This document shows positions 52,067 through 60,756 of a stretch of DNA of 64,000 nt, piece after piece. The position numbers were made by a program, and so were the translations under genes. Numbering within the stretch: position 1 is the first letter of the stretch; each line of letters begins with the position of its first letter. The stretch is from JBCFAY01 sp038562375 (GTDB taxonomy: Bacteria > Bacillota > Clostridia > Christensenellales > CAG-138), in NCBI GenBank assembly GCA_038562375.1, contig JBCFAY010000009.1, forward strand, positions 62,001-126,000, given 5' to 3'. The notes beneath the pieces were generated by a model, which had not been told where the DNA came from, made no database searches, and saw only the letters and a program-made list of their open reading frames with translations.

Positions 52067-52992
52067 ATAAGCTGATCGTTTCCGTATCGCCTCATATTTG
52101 GTATAAAAGAACGACCACTTCCATCATGCTGGATGTGATCATCGCCCTTACCCCCGCCCTGATCGCCTCGGTGCTGATCTTCGGGGTCCGCGCCGCGCTG
52201 GTGACGGCCGTCTGCGTGGGCGTATGCGTTCTCTCCGAATGGCTGTATGAAAAGGCTGTGAAGCGCCCCTCGACCATCAAGGATCTCTCCGCCTGCATCA
52301 CGGGCCTGCTTCTCGCGTTCAGCCTTCCCGTCACAATCCCGCTGTGGCAGGCCGCCTTCGGCAGCATCGTCGCGATCGTCGTGATCAAGCAGCTCTTCGG
52401 CGGCATCGGAAAGAACTTCGCCAACCCCTCCGTCACCGCCCGCGTTGTGATGTTCCTGGCGTTTTCCGGAACGATGTCTACCTGGGTTTCCCCGGACGGC
52501 GTCTCTTCGGCGACGCCCCTTGCCATAATGTCCCCCGAAGCCGGGGCCGCCGTAACGTCGAAGCTCCCGTCGCTTCTCAATATGTTCCTGGGAACCCACG
52601 CGGGCTGCCTCGGCGAAACCAGCGCCATCGCGCTAATTTTGGGCGGGATCTACCTGATCGCGCGCAAAGTAATCTCCTTCCACACGCCGGTCGCCTTTAT
52701 CGGTACGGTATTCGTGCTCTCGGCCTTGCTTGGAGTCGACGCAGTAAACCAGGTTCTCGCCGGCGGCCTTCTGATCGGCGCGATCTTTATGGCGTCGGAT
52801 TACTCCACCTCCCCGATGACAAGCGCGGGAAAACTGGTGTACGGCGCGGGCTGCGGCCTGATCACCGTGTTGATCCGCCTCTACGGCAGCTATCCTGAGG
52901 GCGTCTCCTTCGCGATCCTGCTGATGAACATCATGGTACCCTATATCGACAGGGGCTTTGCCAGCAAACCGTTTGGGAGGGCGAGCGTATGA
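52063..52992 (+). CDS. rnfD: Rnf complex subunit RnfD
   Basis: A 309-residue integral membrane protein with about ten helices. VSSATPLA near residue 150 holds the threonine expected to carry covalent FMN, attached by ApbE. The start ATG 52063 overlaps the rnfC stop; the longer frame to 51925 overlaps the rnfC coding region and is not used. It overlaps rnfG. Confidence 0.95.
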   Translation: MNKLIVSVSPHIWYKRTTTSIMLDVIIALTPALIASVLIFGVRAALVTAVCVGVCVLSEWLYEKAVKRPSTIKDLSACITGLLLAFSLPVTIPLWQAAFGSIVAIVVIKQLFGGIGKNFANPSVTARVVMFLAFSGTMSTWVSPDGVSSATPLAIMSPEAGAAVTSKLPSLLNMFLGTHAGCLGETSAIALILGGIYLIARKVISFHTPVAFIGTVFVLSALLGVDAVNQVLAGGLLIGAIFMASDYSTSPMTSAGKLVYGAGCGLITVLIRLYGSYPEGVSFAILLMNIMVPYIDRGFASKPFGRASV

Positions 52993-53522
52993 GCGGCGCA
53001 AAGAAAGATTTTATGATGCCCGTCGTCGTCTTGACGGTCATTTGCCTTGTGATATCGGCGGCGCTTGCGTTTACCAACAACCTGACCAAACCGATCATCG
53101 ACGCAGGCGCGTCGGAGAGGGCGGATGCGGTTCGTTTGGCCGTCATGCCCCAAGCCGATACTTTTGAAAAACTCGACGCGTCGGGTTTACCATCCTCCGT
53201 CACCGAAGCGTATCAGGCCAAAAACGGCGCGGGTTACGTGTTTACGCTCGTCGCCAAGGGCTATGGCGGGGATATGACGATACTTTGCGGGATCGACGCG
53301 GACGGTCTCATCACCGCATGCAAAACGCTGTCCCATTCCGAAACCGCCGGTTTGGGCTCTAAAACCGCCGAGGATGAGTACCGGAACCAGTATGCCGGCA
53401 AAGACAGCGGCCTTGCGGGCGTATCCGCGATCTCCGGGGCGACAATCTCCTCCAAGGCGTATGAAAGCGCGATTAAGGACGCCTTTGCGGCCTTTGAATC
53501 CATAAGGGGGACGGCGCAATGA
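52989..53522 (+). CDS. rnfG: Rnf complex subunit RnfG
   Basis: A 177-residue subunit with one N-terminal membrane helix (~9-30) and an extracytoplasmic FMN-binding domain. The motif SGATISSKA (~148) is the site of covalent FMN attachment by ApbE. It passes electrons between RnfD and the membrane core. Coupled by overlap to rnfD and rnfE. Confidence 0.95.
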   Translation: MSGAKKDFMMPVVVLTVICLVISAALAFTNNLTKPIIDAGASERADAVRLAVMPQADTFEKLDASGLPSSVTEAYQAKNGAGYVFTLVAKGYGGDMTILCGIDADGLITACKTLSHSETAGLGSKTAEDEYRNQYAGKDSGLAGVSAISGATISSKAYESAIKDAFAAFESIRGTAQ

Positions 53523-54193
53523 ATAAGCTTCAAAATTTAACCAAAGGCATTATCAAGGAAAACCCCGTTCTCGTGCTCGTGCTGGGAACCTGCCCGTCGC
53601 TGGCGATTTCCACCCAGGCGGTCAATGCGCTCGGCATGGGTATCGCGGCGACGCTGGTGCTGCTCGGCTCCAATATCGCGATCTCCGCGCTGAGGAATAT
53701 CATTCCGGATAAGGTCAGGATTCCCTGCTACATCATTGTGATCGCCGGATTCGTCACACTGGTCGAGATGTTTGTGGAAGCGTACGCCTACAGCCTCTAC
53801 CAGGCGCTGGGCATCTACCTGCCGCTTATCGTGGTGAACTGTATTATCCTCGGGCGCGCCGAGATGTACGCCAACAAGAACGGCGTGCTGGATTCGGCCC
53901 TCGACGCCGTAGGCATGGGTCTGGGCTTCACGCTGACGCTGCTTGTGATGGCCTCCATCCGCGAGGTGTTCGGCAGCGGTACATGGTTCGGCATGAAGAT
54001 CCCGGTGCTTGCCGACAATAACGTTTCGATACTGACGATGGCGCCCGGCGGCTTCTTCATCTTCGGCTGTCTGATCGCGCTGGCCAATAAGATCATGAAA
54101 GGCCGGCGGGTGAAAACGGAGTTCGGGTGCGAATGCTGCCCTTCCAATGCCGTCTGCAAAGCAAGGGAAGGAAAGGACGGTGATCAGGCATGA
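53519..54193 (+). CDS. rnfE: Rnf complex subunit RnfE
   Basis: A 224-residue membrane protein with six helices, paired with RnfA as the pseudo-symmetric core. The conserved cysteine is in VLGTCPSLAIS (~25). The C-terminal tail has extra cysteines (FGCECCPSNAVCK), which could bind a cluster or metal near the cytoplasm. Overlaps both neighbours by four bases. Confidence 0.95.
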   Translation: MNKLQNLTKGIIKENPVLVLVLGTCPSLAISTQAVNALGMGIAATLVLLGSNIAISALRNIIPDKVRIPCYIIVIAGFVTLVEMFVEAYAYSLYQALGIYLPLIVVNCIILGRAEMYANKNGVLDSALDAVGMGLGFTLTLLVMASIREVFGSGTWFGMKIPVLADNNVSILTMAPGGFFIFGCLIALANKIMKGRRVKTEFGCECCPSNAVCKAREGKDGDQA

Positions 54194-54789
54194 CGGACTT
54201 CAAGTCGCTCGTCGTCATACTTGTCGGCGCGGTTCTTGTAAACAACTATGTGCTCCGGAAGTTCCTCGGCATCTGCCCGTTCCTGGGCGTTTCCAAGCAG
54301 CTCGACAGCGCGACGGGCATGAGCATCGCCGTTATCTTCGTCATGATGCTCTCGACCGCCGCGACATGGCCGATCCAGACGTATCTTTTGGATCCGAACG
54401 GACTCGGGTATCTGCAGACCATCGTGTTCATTTTGGTCATCGCCGCGCTCGTGCAGCTGGTGGAAATTGCGCTCAAGAGATACATACCGTCCCTTTATCG
54501 GGCGCTCGGCGTATATTTGCCGCTGATTACGACCAACTGTGCGGTTTTGGGCGTCACCATTTTCAACATCGACGCGGGCTACAGCTTCCTCGCGTCCATG
54601 GTCAACGCCTTTGGCTCCGGCCTCGGCTTCTTTCTTGCGATGGTGCTCTTCTCCGGCGTCCGCTCACGGATGGAGGACTGCGATCCGCCCGAATCCTTTA
54701 AAGGCCTGCCCATCACTCTGGCGGCTGCGGCGATCGTCTCCCTCTCCTTCTTCGGGTTCGCCGGCGTGATCGAGAACCTGTTTGGTTAA
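54190..54789 (+). CDS. rnfA: Rnf complex subunit RnfA
   Basis: A 199-residue membrane protein with six helices, homologous to RnfE but inverted in the membrane. The Cys motifs GICPFLGVSK and TTNCAVLGV match the sites of the membrane-embedded cluster. Start overlaps rnfE stop. Confidence 0.95.
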   Translation: MTDFKSLVVILVGAVLVNNYVLRKFLGICPFLGVSKQLDSATGMSIAVIFVMMLSTAATWPIQTYLLDPNGLGYLQTIVFILVIAALVQLVEIALKRYIPSLYRALGVYLPLITTNCAVLGVTIFNIDAGYSFLASMVNAFGSGLGFFLAMVLFSGVRSRMEDCDPPESFKGLPITLAAAAIVSLSFFGFAGVIENLFG

Positions 54790-54856
54790 TGAAGTGCGCC
54801 AAACCAGCAGTTTTGAGGCGCAGGGGTTCAACTCCCTTACCTTATGAGGTGTATAG

Positions 54857-55672
54857 ATGGATACGATCGTACTTTCAGTCCTAACCGTGACCGTTATCGG
54901 GATACTCTGCGCCGTCATGCTGGCCATCGCCTCCAAGGTTATGGCGGTAAAAACGGACGAGCGCCTGCCTGAAATACGCGAGACCCTTCCGGGAGTCAAC
55001 TGCGGAGCCTGCGGCTATCCCGGCTGCGACGGCTATGCGGCGGCCCTGCTGACGGGGAGCGTAAAGACCAACCTGTGTATCCCCGGCGGCGACGCCGTGG
55101 CGAAGAAGCTCAGCGAAAAGCTGGGGCTCGCGTACGAGGATGTGCTCGAGAAGGTCGCCGTCGTCCACTGCTGCGGCGACTGCAGCGCGACGAAAGACAA
55201 AATGGACTATCAGGGTATCAGGACCTGCTCCGCCGCAAAGCTGCTCTATGGCGGCAAAGGATCCTGCTCCTTCGGCTGCCTGGGCTTCGGCGATTGCGCC
55301 CACGTCTGCCCCACCGGCGCCATCTGTATGGACGATGGGATCGCACGCGTGATCTCCCGCCTGTGCACGGGCTGCGGTCTGTGCGTTTCTGCCTGCCCCA
55401 AGGGCATCATTTCCACGATACCGGACGTCGCCCGGGTCGCTGTGACCTGCTCGAACACCGATAAAGGCGCAATCGTGCGGCCGGTATGCAGCCGCGGCTG
55501 TATTGCCTGCAAGCGGTGCGAGAAGGAATGCCCCGTGGGCGCGATCGTGGTCGAAAACAACCTCGCGGTCATCGACTACGGCAAATGTACCGGCTGCGGG
55601 CGCTGCGCCGAGGTTTGCCCGGTCAACTGCATCCTGTTTGCCGATTTTTCAGGGGCAAACAAGCAAAAATAA
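54857..55672 (+). CDS. rnfB: Rnf complex subunit RnfB (ferredoxin-accepting)
   Basis: A 271-residue subunit: one N-terminal helix (~5-28), a [4Fe-4S] domain GVNCGACGYPGCDGYA (~46-61), and several ferredoxin-type clusters (GDCAHVCPTGA, LCTGCGLCVSACPKG, CIACKRCEKECPVGA, KCTGCGRCAEVCPVN). It accepts electrons from reduced ferredoxin. A 67-base gap and GAGG site precede it. It is followed by the operon terminator. Gene order C-D-G-E-A-B is the clostridial one. Confidence 0.96.
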   Translation: MDTIVLSVLTVTVIGILCAVMLAIASKVMAVKTDERLPEIRETLPGVNCGACGYPGCDGYAAALLTGSVKTNLCIPGGDAVAKKLSEKLGLAYEDVLEKVAVVHCCGDCSATKDKMDYQGIRTCSAAKLLYGGKGSCSFGCLGFGDCAHVCPTGAICMDDGIARVISRLCTGCGLCVSACPKGIISTIPDVARVAVTCSNTDKGAIVRPVCSRGCIACKRCEKECPVGAIVVENNLAVIDYGKCTGCGRCAEVCPVNCILFADFSGANKQK

Positions 55673-55689
55673 AAAGATGCGGACTTGTA

Positions 55690-55735
55690 AAACTCCGCGG
55701 CACAAGCGCCGATTGCCTTCCGGCACGGAGTTTCT
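55690..55735 (+). terminator. Terminator of the rnf operon
   Basis: AAACTCCG (55690-55697) pairs with CGGAGTTT (55726-55733), with a long loop, followed by CTATCTT. It lies 18 bases past the rnfB stop. Confidence 0.65.
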
Positions 55736-55783
55736 ATCTTCCGCCGGCATACGCGCTGCCCCGGTCCAAAAAGTTTTTTTGGA

Positions 55784-55812
55784 TTGACAACATATATAGA
55801 AACGAATATCCT
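55784..55812 (+). promoter_or_regulatory. Candidate promoter of the V-ATPase operon
   Basis: A perfect TTGACA (55784-55789) and TATCCT (55807-55812) are 17 bases apart, leaving a leader of about 215 bases. Confidence 0.55.
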
Positions 55813-56034
55813 AGATTCAATATAAATTATTTTCGATTTGCTTCATTGAGATGAAACTTTGAACCTTTATCGGCCGTACGGGGTCGGTTAAATAAAAGCT
55901 TATGAACAGTCTGGCTTTTGGCAGATAACGGCGGCAGATCATCGGGTTATACTTTTTGGGGTATAATTACGTTGACGTTAATCCTGGGGCAACACCGCCG
56001 GCGATGAGATTTTCGGGAAAACGGAGGACAAAGC

Positions 56035-56343
56035 ATGGCCTTGGAAATCATACGGACCATAAAGCAGGTCGAAGAAAAAGCGGAAGAAATCAGAAAAAAG
56101 GCTCTGACGGATGCGAAGGACGAATTAAAGCGGAACGACCGGCAAAACGAAGAGCACTTTGAAGAAAAGGTTGCGGAAGCCCGGAAAAAGGCATTGGAAA
56201 TCCAGGCCGGATATGCGGCGGATGCGGAAGCGGAGCAGCAGAAAATGAAGGCCGATATGGATTTGCAGACCGGCCTTTTAAAAGAAAACGCCCAAAAAAA
56301 CATGAACGCCGCCGTTGAATTTATTTTTGGGGGGCTTGGATAA
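56035..56343 (+). CDS. ntpH: V-type ATPase subunit H/G (peripheral stalk)
   Basis: A 102-residue, highly charged coiled-coil protein (KQVEEKAEEIRKKALTDAK) that forms the peripheral stalk of bacterial/archaeal V/A-type ATPases with subunit E. ATG 56035 has GGAGG upstream. It is the first gene of the operon, three bases before subunit I. Confidence 0.85.
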   Translation: MALEIIRTIKQVEEKAEEIRKKALTDAKDELKRNDRQNEEHFEEKVAEARKKALEIQAGYAADAEAEQQKMKADMDLQTGLLKENAQKNMNAAVEFIFGGLG

Positions 56344-56346
56344 CGT

Positions 56347-58248
56347 ATGGCCATCGCCAAAATGAAAAAGCTTTCGTTGATCGCCTTGCAAAAAGACCGC
56401 GACGGATTGCTTAAAGCGTTGCAGCGTATGGGCTCTGTGCATATTGCAAAAGGTCAGGTCGAGGAGCATCCCGTCGGCATTACGGGCAACTGCCCTGCCG
56501 AAACGGAGCAAAAGCTTTCGGAGATCAAAGCTGCGCTTTCGTTTTTGAATAAATACGACAAGTCGAAGAAATCCTTGTTGAGCGCGAAACCCGGAATCGG
56601 CATGGCGGAGTTCAACGCCATCGCGCAAAACGGGTCGGAGACGGACGCCGTTATCGGCCGGATCAAGTCGATCGACGAGCGGCTGATTGCTCTGCGTTCT
56701 CAAAAAGCGCGCATCATCAATAGGATCGGCGCGTTAAAGCCTTATGTGAAATTCGACGCTCCCCTTGAAGCGGTACAGCATACGCAGAATACCAAGGCGT
56801 ATCTCGGCGTGATCCATTCCAACGCGGGAGATGCGCTTTTAAAGATCTGTGATAAATATCAAGGTCTTGTTTGTGTCGAAAAACTGGATACCGCGATGGA
56901 GTATCTCTCTATTTTTGCAGTGGCGCATAAGCGCATCGCCGCCGAATTTTTAAACGATTTGAAAGCCGTATATTTCTCCGAATTTTCAATCGGAGAATAT
57001 ACGGGGACGCCTAAGGACGTCATCGAAGGGTTGGAGAATGAAATACTGCAAACGGATCGGATGATGGAAAAGGCCGAAGAGGAAGCGGCGGCGTTGGTCA
57101 AGGAAAAAGAGCCGTTAAAGATCCTTGAAGATTATTATGCCACGGAGCTGGAGAGGGTCAGAGCGGAAGATCTGCTCTTTGAAACGGAAAAGACTTTTTG
57201 CCTGGAAGGCTGGATTATTGCAGGCAATGAAAAAAGAATCGAGGACGGGATCCAAAAGGTGACCGGTCGCTATTATATCGATTTCAGGGATCCGCTGAAA
57301 GACGAGCCGTTTCCTGTGGCGCTTGTGAACGAGCGCATCTTCAGGCCCTATGAAGCTGTGATCGAGATGTACGCAATGCCTGATCCGGGAGGCGTGGATG
57401 CGACCAAGCTCATAGCGCCGTTTTATTTTATATTCTTCGGCATGATGGTATCGGATGCCGGATACGGCATTGTGCTTACATTGCTGTCGGTGTTCATGCT
57501 GAAAAAGCTGAAACCCGCAGGCATGTTTAAAAAAATATTGGGCATCGTCGCTACGGGCGGGATTTCCACGCTTGTTTGGGGTGCTCTCTATGGAGGCTGG
57601 TTTGGTTTTGAACTGCCGGCCCTTTGGTTTAACCCCATGAAAGAACCGATGACGGCGTTGATCCTGTGCCTGGGATTGGGATTCGTGCATGTGCTGACAG
57701 GGCTTTTTATCGGCGCCGTCATTTGTATGAGACGGGGGCAATGGGCCGATGCCGTTTTTGATAAGATTTTATGGATCGTGTTGCTGGTGGGCTTGCCGAT
57801 GCTCGCCTTCGGAGGTACTTTGGCTTCCGTGGGCACTTATTTGTCGATCATCGGCGTAGCGGGAATCCTGCTGACAAACGGCAGAAGCAAAAAAGGGATC
57901 CTTAAAAAATTTGTGGGCGGATTCGCTTCATTGTATGGGATATCGGGTTATTTAAGCGATGTGCTTTCCTACAGCCGCCTGTTCGGCATGGGGCTTGCGA
58001 CAGGCGTTATCGCCATGGTTTTCAATACCATTGCGGGCTTGCTGACAGGGCAGTGGTACGGCTATATTTTTGCCGCCGCTATTTTCCTCGTTGGGCACGC
58101 GTTCAATATAGGCGTCAACGCGCTGGGAGCCTATGTGCAATCCTGCAGGCTGATGTATATCGAGTATTTTTCGAAGTTTTACGAGGTCGGGGGCAAGCCG
58201 TATAAACCGCTTGCTTTAAAATTGAAACACTATCGGTTGGAAAACTAA
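56347..58248 (+). CDS. ntpI: V-type ATPase subunit I
   Basis: The 633-residue stator and membrane subunit (a/I). The N-terminal half (1-345) is soluble and helical; the C-terminal half has about eight membrane helices with YSRLFGMGLATGVIAMVFN near 535-555, where the conserved Arg needed for ion exchange lies. It joins the peripheral stalk and forms the two ion half-channels next to the K ring. Confidence 0.94.
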   Translation: MAIAKMKKLSLIALQKDRDGLLKALQRMGSVHIAKGQVEEHPVGITGNCPAETEQKLSEIKAALSFLNKYDKSKKSLLSAKPGIGMAEFNAIAQNGSETDAVIGRIKSIDERLIALRSQKARIINRIGALKPYVKFDAPLEAVQHTQNTKAYLGVIHSNAGDALLKICDKYQGLVCVEKLDTAMEYLSIFAVAHKRIAAEFLNDLKAVYFSEFSIGEYTGTPKDVIEGLENEILQTDRMMEKAEEEAAALVKEKEPLKILEDYYATELERVRAEDLLFETEKTFCLEGWIIAGNEKRIEDGIQKVTGRYYIDFRDPLKDEPFPVALVNERIFRPYEAVIEMYAMPDPGGVDATKLIAPFYFIFFGMMVSDAGYGIVLTLLSVFMLKKLKPAGMFKKILGIVATGGISTLVWGALYGGWFGFELPALWFNPMKEPMTALILCLGLGFVHVLTGLFIGAVICMRRGQWADAVFDKILWIVLLVGLPMLAFGGTLASVGTYLSIIGVAGILLTNGRSKKGILKKFVGGFASLYGISGYLSDVLSYSRLFGMGLATGVIAMVFNTIAGLLTGQWYGYIFAAAIFLVGHAFNIGVNALGAYVQSCRLMYIEYFSKFYEVGGKPYKPLALKLKHYRLEN

Positions 58249-58272
58249 ACATAAATAACGGAGGTAGGATCA

Positions 58273-58749
58273 ATGCAGATTGGACAGATTTTGGCATTTG
58301 CCGGAGCGGCTATGGCTGCGGGGCTTGCGGGGATCGGCTCTGCGATCGGCGTAGGCATGGCGGGCGAGGCGCTGGCAGGGCTAACGGCCGAGGAGCCGGA
58401 TAAATTCGGCAAAGGGCTTGTGCTGCAGCTTTTACCGGGAACGCAGGGCATCTACGGGCTGCTGGTGGCGTTTATTATCGTAATGAAGGTCGGCCTTTTG
58501 AGCGGGACTCTGCTGGAGATTACGCCGACACAGGGGTTGCTGCTTTTCTTCGGCGCGATGCCGATCGCTTTTGTAGGATGGCTGAGCGCCATCGCGCAGG
58601 CGAAGACCTGCATCACGGGCATCATGCTGCTGGGCAAACGCGAAGAGGAGCATGGCAAAGCCATCACGATGGGCATTATGGTGGAAACGTATGCGGTTCT
58701 GTCGCTTTTGATTTCCATGCTGATCGTGCTTCTTGTCCAGGTAGGATAA
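58273..58749 (+). CDS. ntpK: V-type ATPase subunit K (ion-translocating ring), Na+-type
   Basis: A 158-residue proteolipid made of two hairpins (four helices). Residues matching the Na+ site of Enterococcus hirae NtpK (L61, T64, Q65, Q110, E139) are L54, T57, Q58 in LPGTQG, Q109 in AQAK, and E138 in VETYAVL. The ion carboxylate is only in the second hairpin, as in V-type rings. The enzyme therefore probably moves Na+. Strong GGAGG before ATG 58273. Confidence 0.94.
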   Translation: MQIGQILAFAGAAMAAGLAGIGSAIGVGMAGEALAGLTAEEPDKFGKGLVLQLLPGTQGIYGLLVAFIIVMKVGLLSGTLLEITPTQGLLLFFGAMPIAFVGWLSAIAQAKTCITGIMLLGKREEEHGKAITMGIMVETYAVLSLLISMLIVLLVQVG

Positions 58750-58773
58750 CGGGAAAGAGTGGGAGCGCGTGAA

Positions 58774-59370
58774 ATGACCGGAGCGGAAAAACTCATTGAA
58801 AGCATTCTGGATGAAGCCGAAAAAGAAGCGCTGGAAATAAGCTCGCAAGCTCAGCAAAAAAAAGAGCATTCCCGGCAAAAACTGCTGGCCGCCCTGGAAC
58901 ACAGGACAAGCGATATATTGGACCAGGCGCATAAGGACGGGCGGGAATTGAAAAAGCGCATGCTTGCGGTATATGGGCTGGAGCTTCGCAAAGGCCTGCT
59001 CAGAGAAAAACGCATGTTGCTGGATAAAGCCTATGAAAAGGCTCTGCAGCGTATGTCGGCGTTGCCCAAAGAAGAATACTTAAGCCTGGTCTCAAAGCTT
59101 CTTTTGGACATCGTCTCTACGGGCAGGGAAGAAATCGTCATCGGCGAAAACGAAAAGTATATCGATGCGGATTTTGTAAAGGGCATCAACAGCATGCTGC
59201 GGGAAAAGGGAAAAGAGGGAGCGCTCAGCATCAGCGGCGAAAAAGCTGCTATCCAAGGGGGCTTTATCCTGCAGGAAGGCGGTTTTGTTATGAACTGCTC
59301 CTTTGAAACGCTGATCAAGGAACTGCGCGAAAAAACCGAAACGCAAGCCGCTCAAATTCTGTTTGATTGA
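58774..59370 (+). CDS. ntpE: V-type ATPase subunit E
   Basis: A 198-residue peripheral-stalk subunit with a long N-terminal helix rich in Glu/Lys/Gln and a C-terminal alpha/beta domain (GGFILQEGGFVMNCSFETLI). ATG 58774 is chosen because GGGAG lies eight bases upstream; a GTG at 58759 is too close to that site. Follows subunit K by 24 bases. Confidence 0.88.
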   Translation: MTGAEKLIESILDEAEKEALEISSQAQQKKEHSRQKLLAALEHRTSDILDQAHKDGRELKKRMLAVYGLELRKGLLREKRMLLDKAYEKALQRMSALPKEEYLSLVSKLLLDIVSTGREEIVIGENEKYIDADFVKGINSMLREKGKEGALSISGEKAAIQGGFILQEGGFVMNCSFETLIKELREKTETQAAQILFD

Positions 59371-59380
59371 GGACGACGAT

Positions 59381-60379
59381 ATGCGGGGAAAAAGCTATCC
59401 TTTTGCCTGCGCAAGCATCAAGGTGAGGGAAACCAAGCTTCTGACAAAAGAAAAGCTGTTGCGCATCAAGGAAGCGGGATCGGCGGAGGATGCGTTTAAA
59501 TTACTGTCCGAAATCGGTTACGGCTCCGGCGAATGCCATCAGGCCGTTTTGTTCGAGTCGCTGATCAAACGGGAATTAAAAGACGCGTATGATTATATTT
59601 CAAGGATTGTTCCGGATCAAAATGCGTTTAACTTATTTCTCTATAAAAACGATTATTTGAATCTCAAGATCTTGCTGAAGCGATATGCCAAAAAGGAGCC
59701 TCTCTCAAGCGGGGCGTTGAAGAAAAACGGAACGATCCCGCTGGAGATCCTGAAGTCGGCGGTGGCGGATAAGCAATACGGCGCTCTGCCGGCGGAAATG
59801 AAGGAAGCGCTTATTTCGCTCGACAGGCAGTTTTCGGTCAAAGAGGATGTCTCTTTGATCGGCGTATTTTTGGATTCGGCGTATGCGCGCCAGCTGCAGC
59901 GGGCCGTGAAAGGCGTCAGGGACGGCTTTATAAAGGATTACATGGCGGCCTACGCGGATATTACGAATGTGATCTCGTTCATACGCCTGAGGCTTTTGAA
60001 CATGGGCAAGGAAACGCTCAAAAAAGTATTCATAGAAGGCGGCGCTTTCGAGGAAAAAGCTTTTTTTGAAGCGTTCGAAAGCGGGCTCGACTCGATATCG
60101 CATTATTTTGCGAAGCGCGGTTTTGAGCGTTCCTTAAACGCGGCGTTCGACGAATTCAAGAAATCCGGGTCGCTCTATGCTTTTGAAAAGGCAAGGGACG
60201 ATTATCTGATCGACATCATCATGAAACATAAAGACGACGTTTTTACAATCGGGCCCTCCGTCGCCTACATATTGGCGAAAGAACGGGAAGCGGATAACAT
60301 CCGCATCGTCATGACGGCGAAATTAAACGGAAAAGATGCGGAATTTCTGGGCGGCAGAATAAAAGGGATGTACGCTTAA
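59381..60379 (+). CDS. ntpC: V-type ATPase subunit C (d-type)
   Basis: A 332-residue helical subunit that links the central rotor to the K ring. The N-terminus reads GKSYPFACASIKVRE, and helical repeats follow, with YAYADITNVISFIRLR-like segments. ATG 59381 has GAGG at eight bases; a TTG 18 bases upstream overlaps the ntpE stop and is less likely. Confidence 0.9.
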   Translation: MRGKSYPFACASIKVRETKLLTKEKLLRIKEAGSAEDAFKLLSEIGYGSGECHQAVLFESLIKRELKDAYDYISRIVPDQNAFNLFLYKNDYLNLKILLKRYAKKEPLSSGALKKNGTIPLEILKSAVADKQYGALPAEMKEALISLDRQFSVKEDVSLIGVFLDSAYARQLQRAVKGVRDGFIKDYMAAYADITNVISFIRLRLLNMGKETLKKVFIEGGAFEEKAFFEAFESGLDSISHYFAKRGFERSLNAAFDEFKKSGSLYAFEKARDDYLIDIIMKHKDDVFTIGPSVAYILAKEREADNIRIVMTAKLNGKDAEFLGGRIKGMYA

Positions 60380-60402
60380 CCCAGCCAAAGGGAGCAGAAC
60401 GA

Positions 60403-60732
60403 ATGGCGAAGATCGGTGTAATAGGAGATGCGGACAGCATCATGGGCTTCAAGGCGCTCGGCATCGATACATACAATGCGACAGCGGATGAGGCGCCCAG
60501 GCTGATACACAAGCTGGCGAAGGAAAAATACGCCGTGATATTCATTGCGGAGAAAACAGCGCAGTTTGCGGCCGAGGCGATCGAACGCTATAAAAGCGCA
60601 ACGTATCCCGCGATTATCCCGATACCCGGCAACTATGGAACGACGGGTTTAGGGATGCGCGCGCTGAAGGCCGGCATGGAAAAGGCCATTGGTATCGATA
60701 TTCTGTTCGGATCACAGAACGAGGGAAAATAG
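60403..60732 (+). CDS. ntpF: V-type ATPase subunit F
   Basis: A 109-residue Rossmann-like rotor subunit: KIGVIGDADSIMGFKALGI at the N-terminus and YPAIIPIPGNYG near 75-86. It binds subunit D in the central stalk. AAGGGAG precedes ATG 60403. Confidence 0.94.
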   Translation: MAKIGVIGDADSIMGFKALGIDTYNATADEAPRLIHKLAKEKYAVIFIAEKTAQFAAEAIERYKSATYPAIIPIPGNYGTTGLGMRALKAGMEKAIGIDILFGSQNEGK

Positions 60733-60756
60733 AGTTTTAGAAAGCGGGAACTTCTT

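Larger units (their letters stand above)
55673..56034. other. Intergenic region between rnf and V-ATPase operons
   Basis: The 360 bases contain the rnf terminator and a candidate promoter (55784-55812). A second TATAAT at 55962-55967 lacks a clear -35. No gene is seen. Confidence 0.5.
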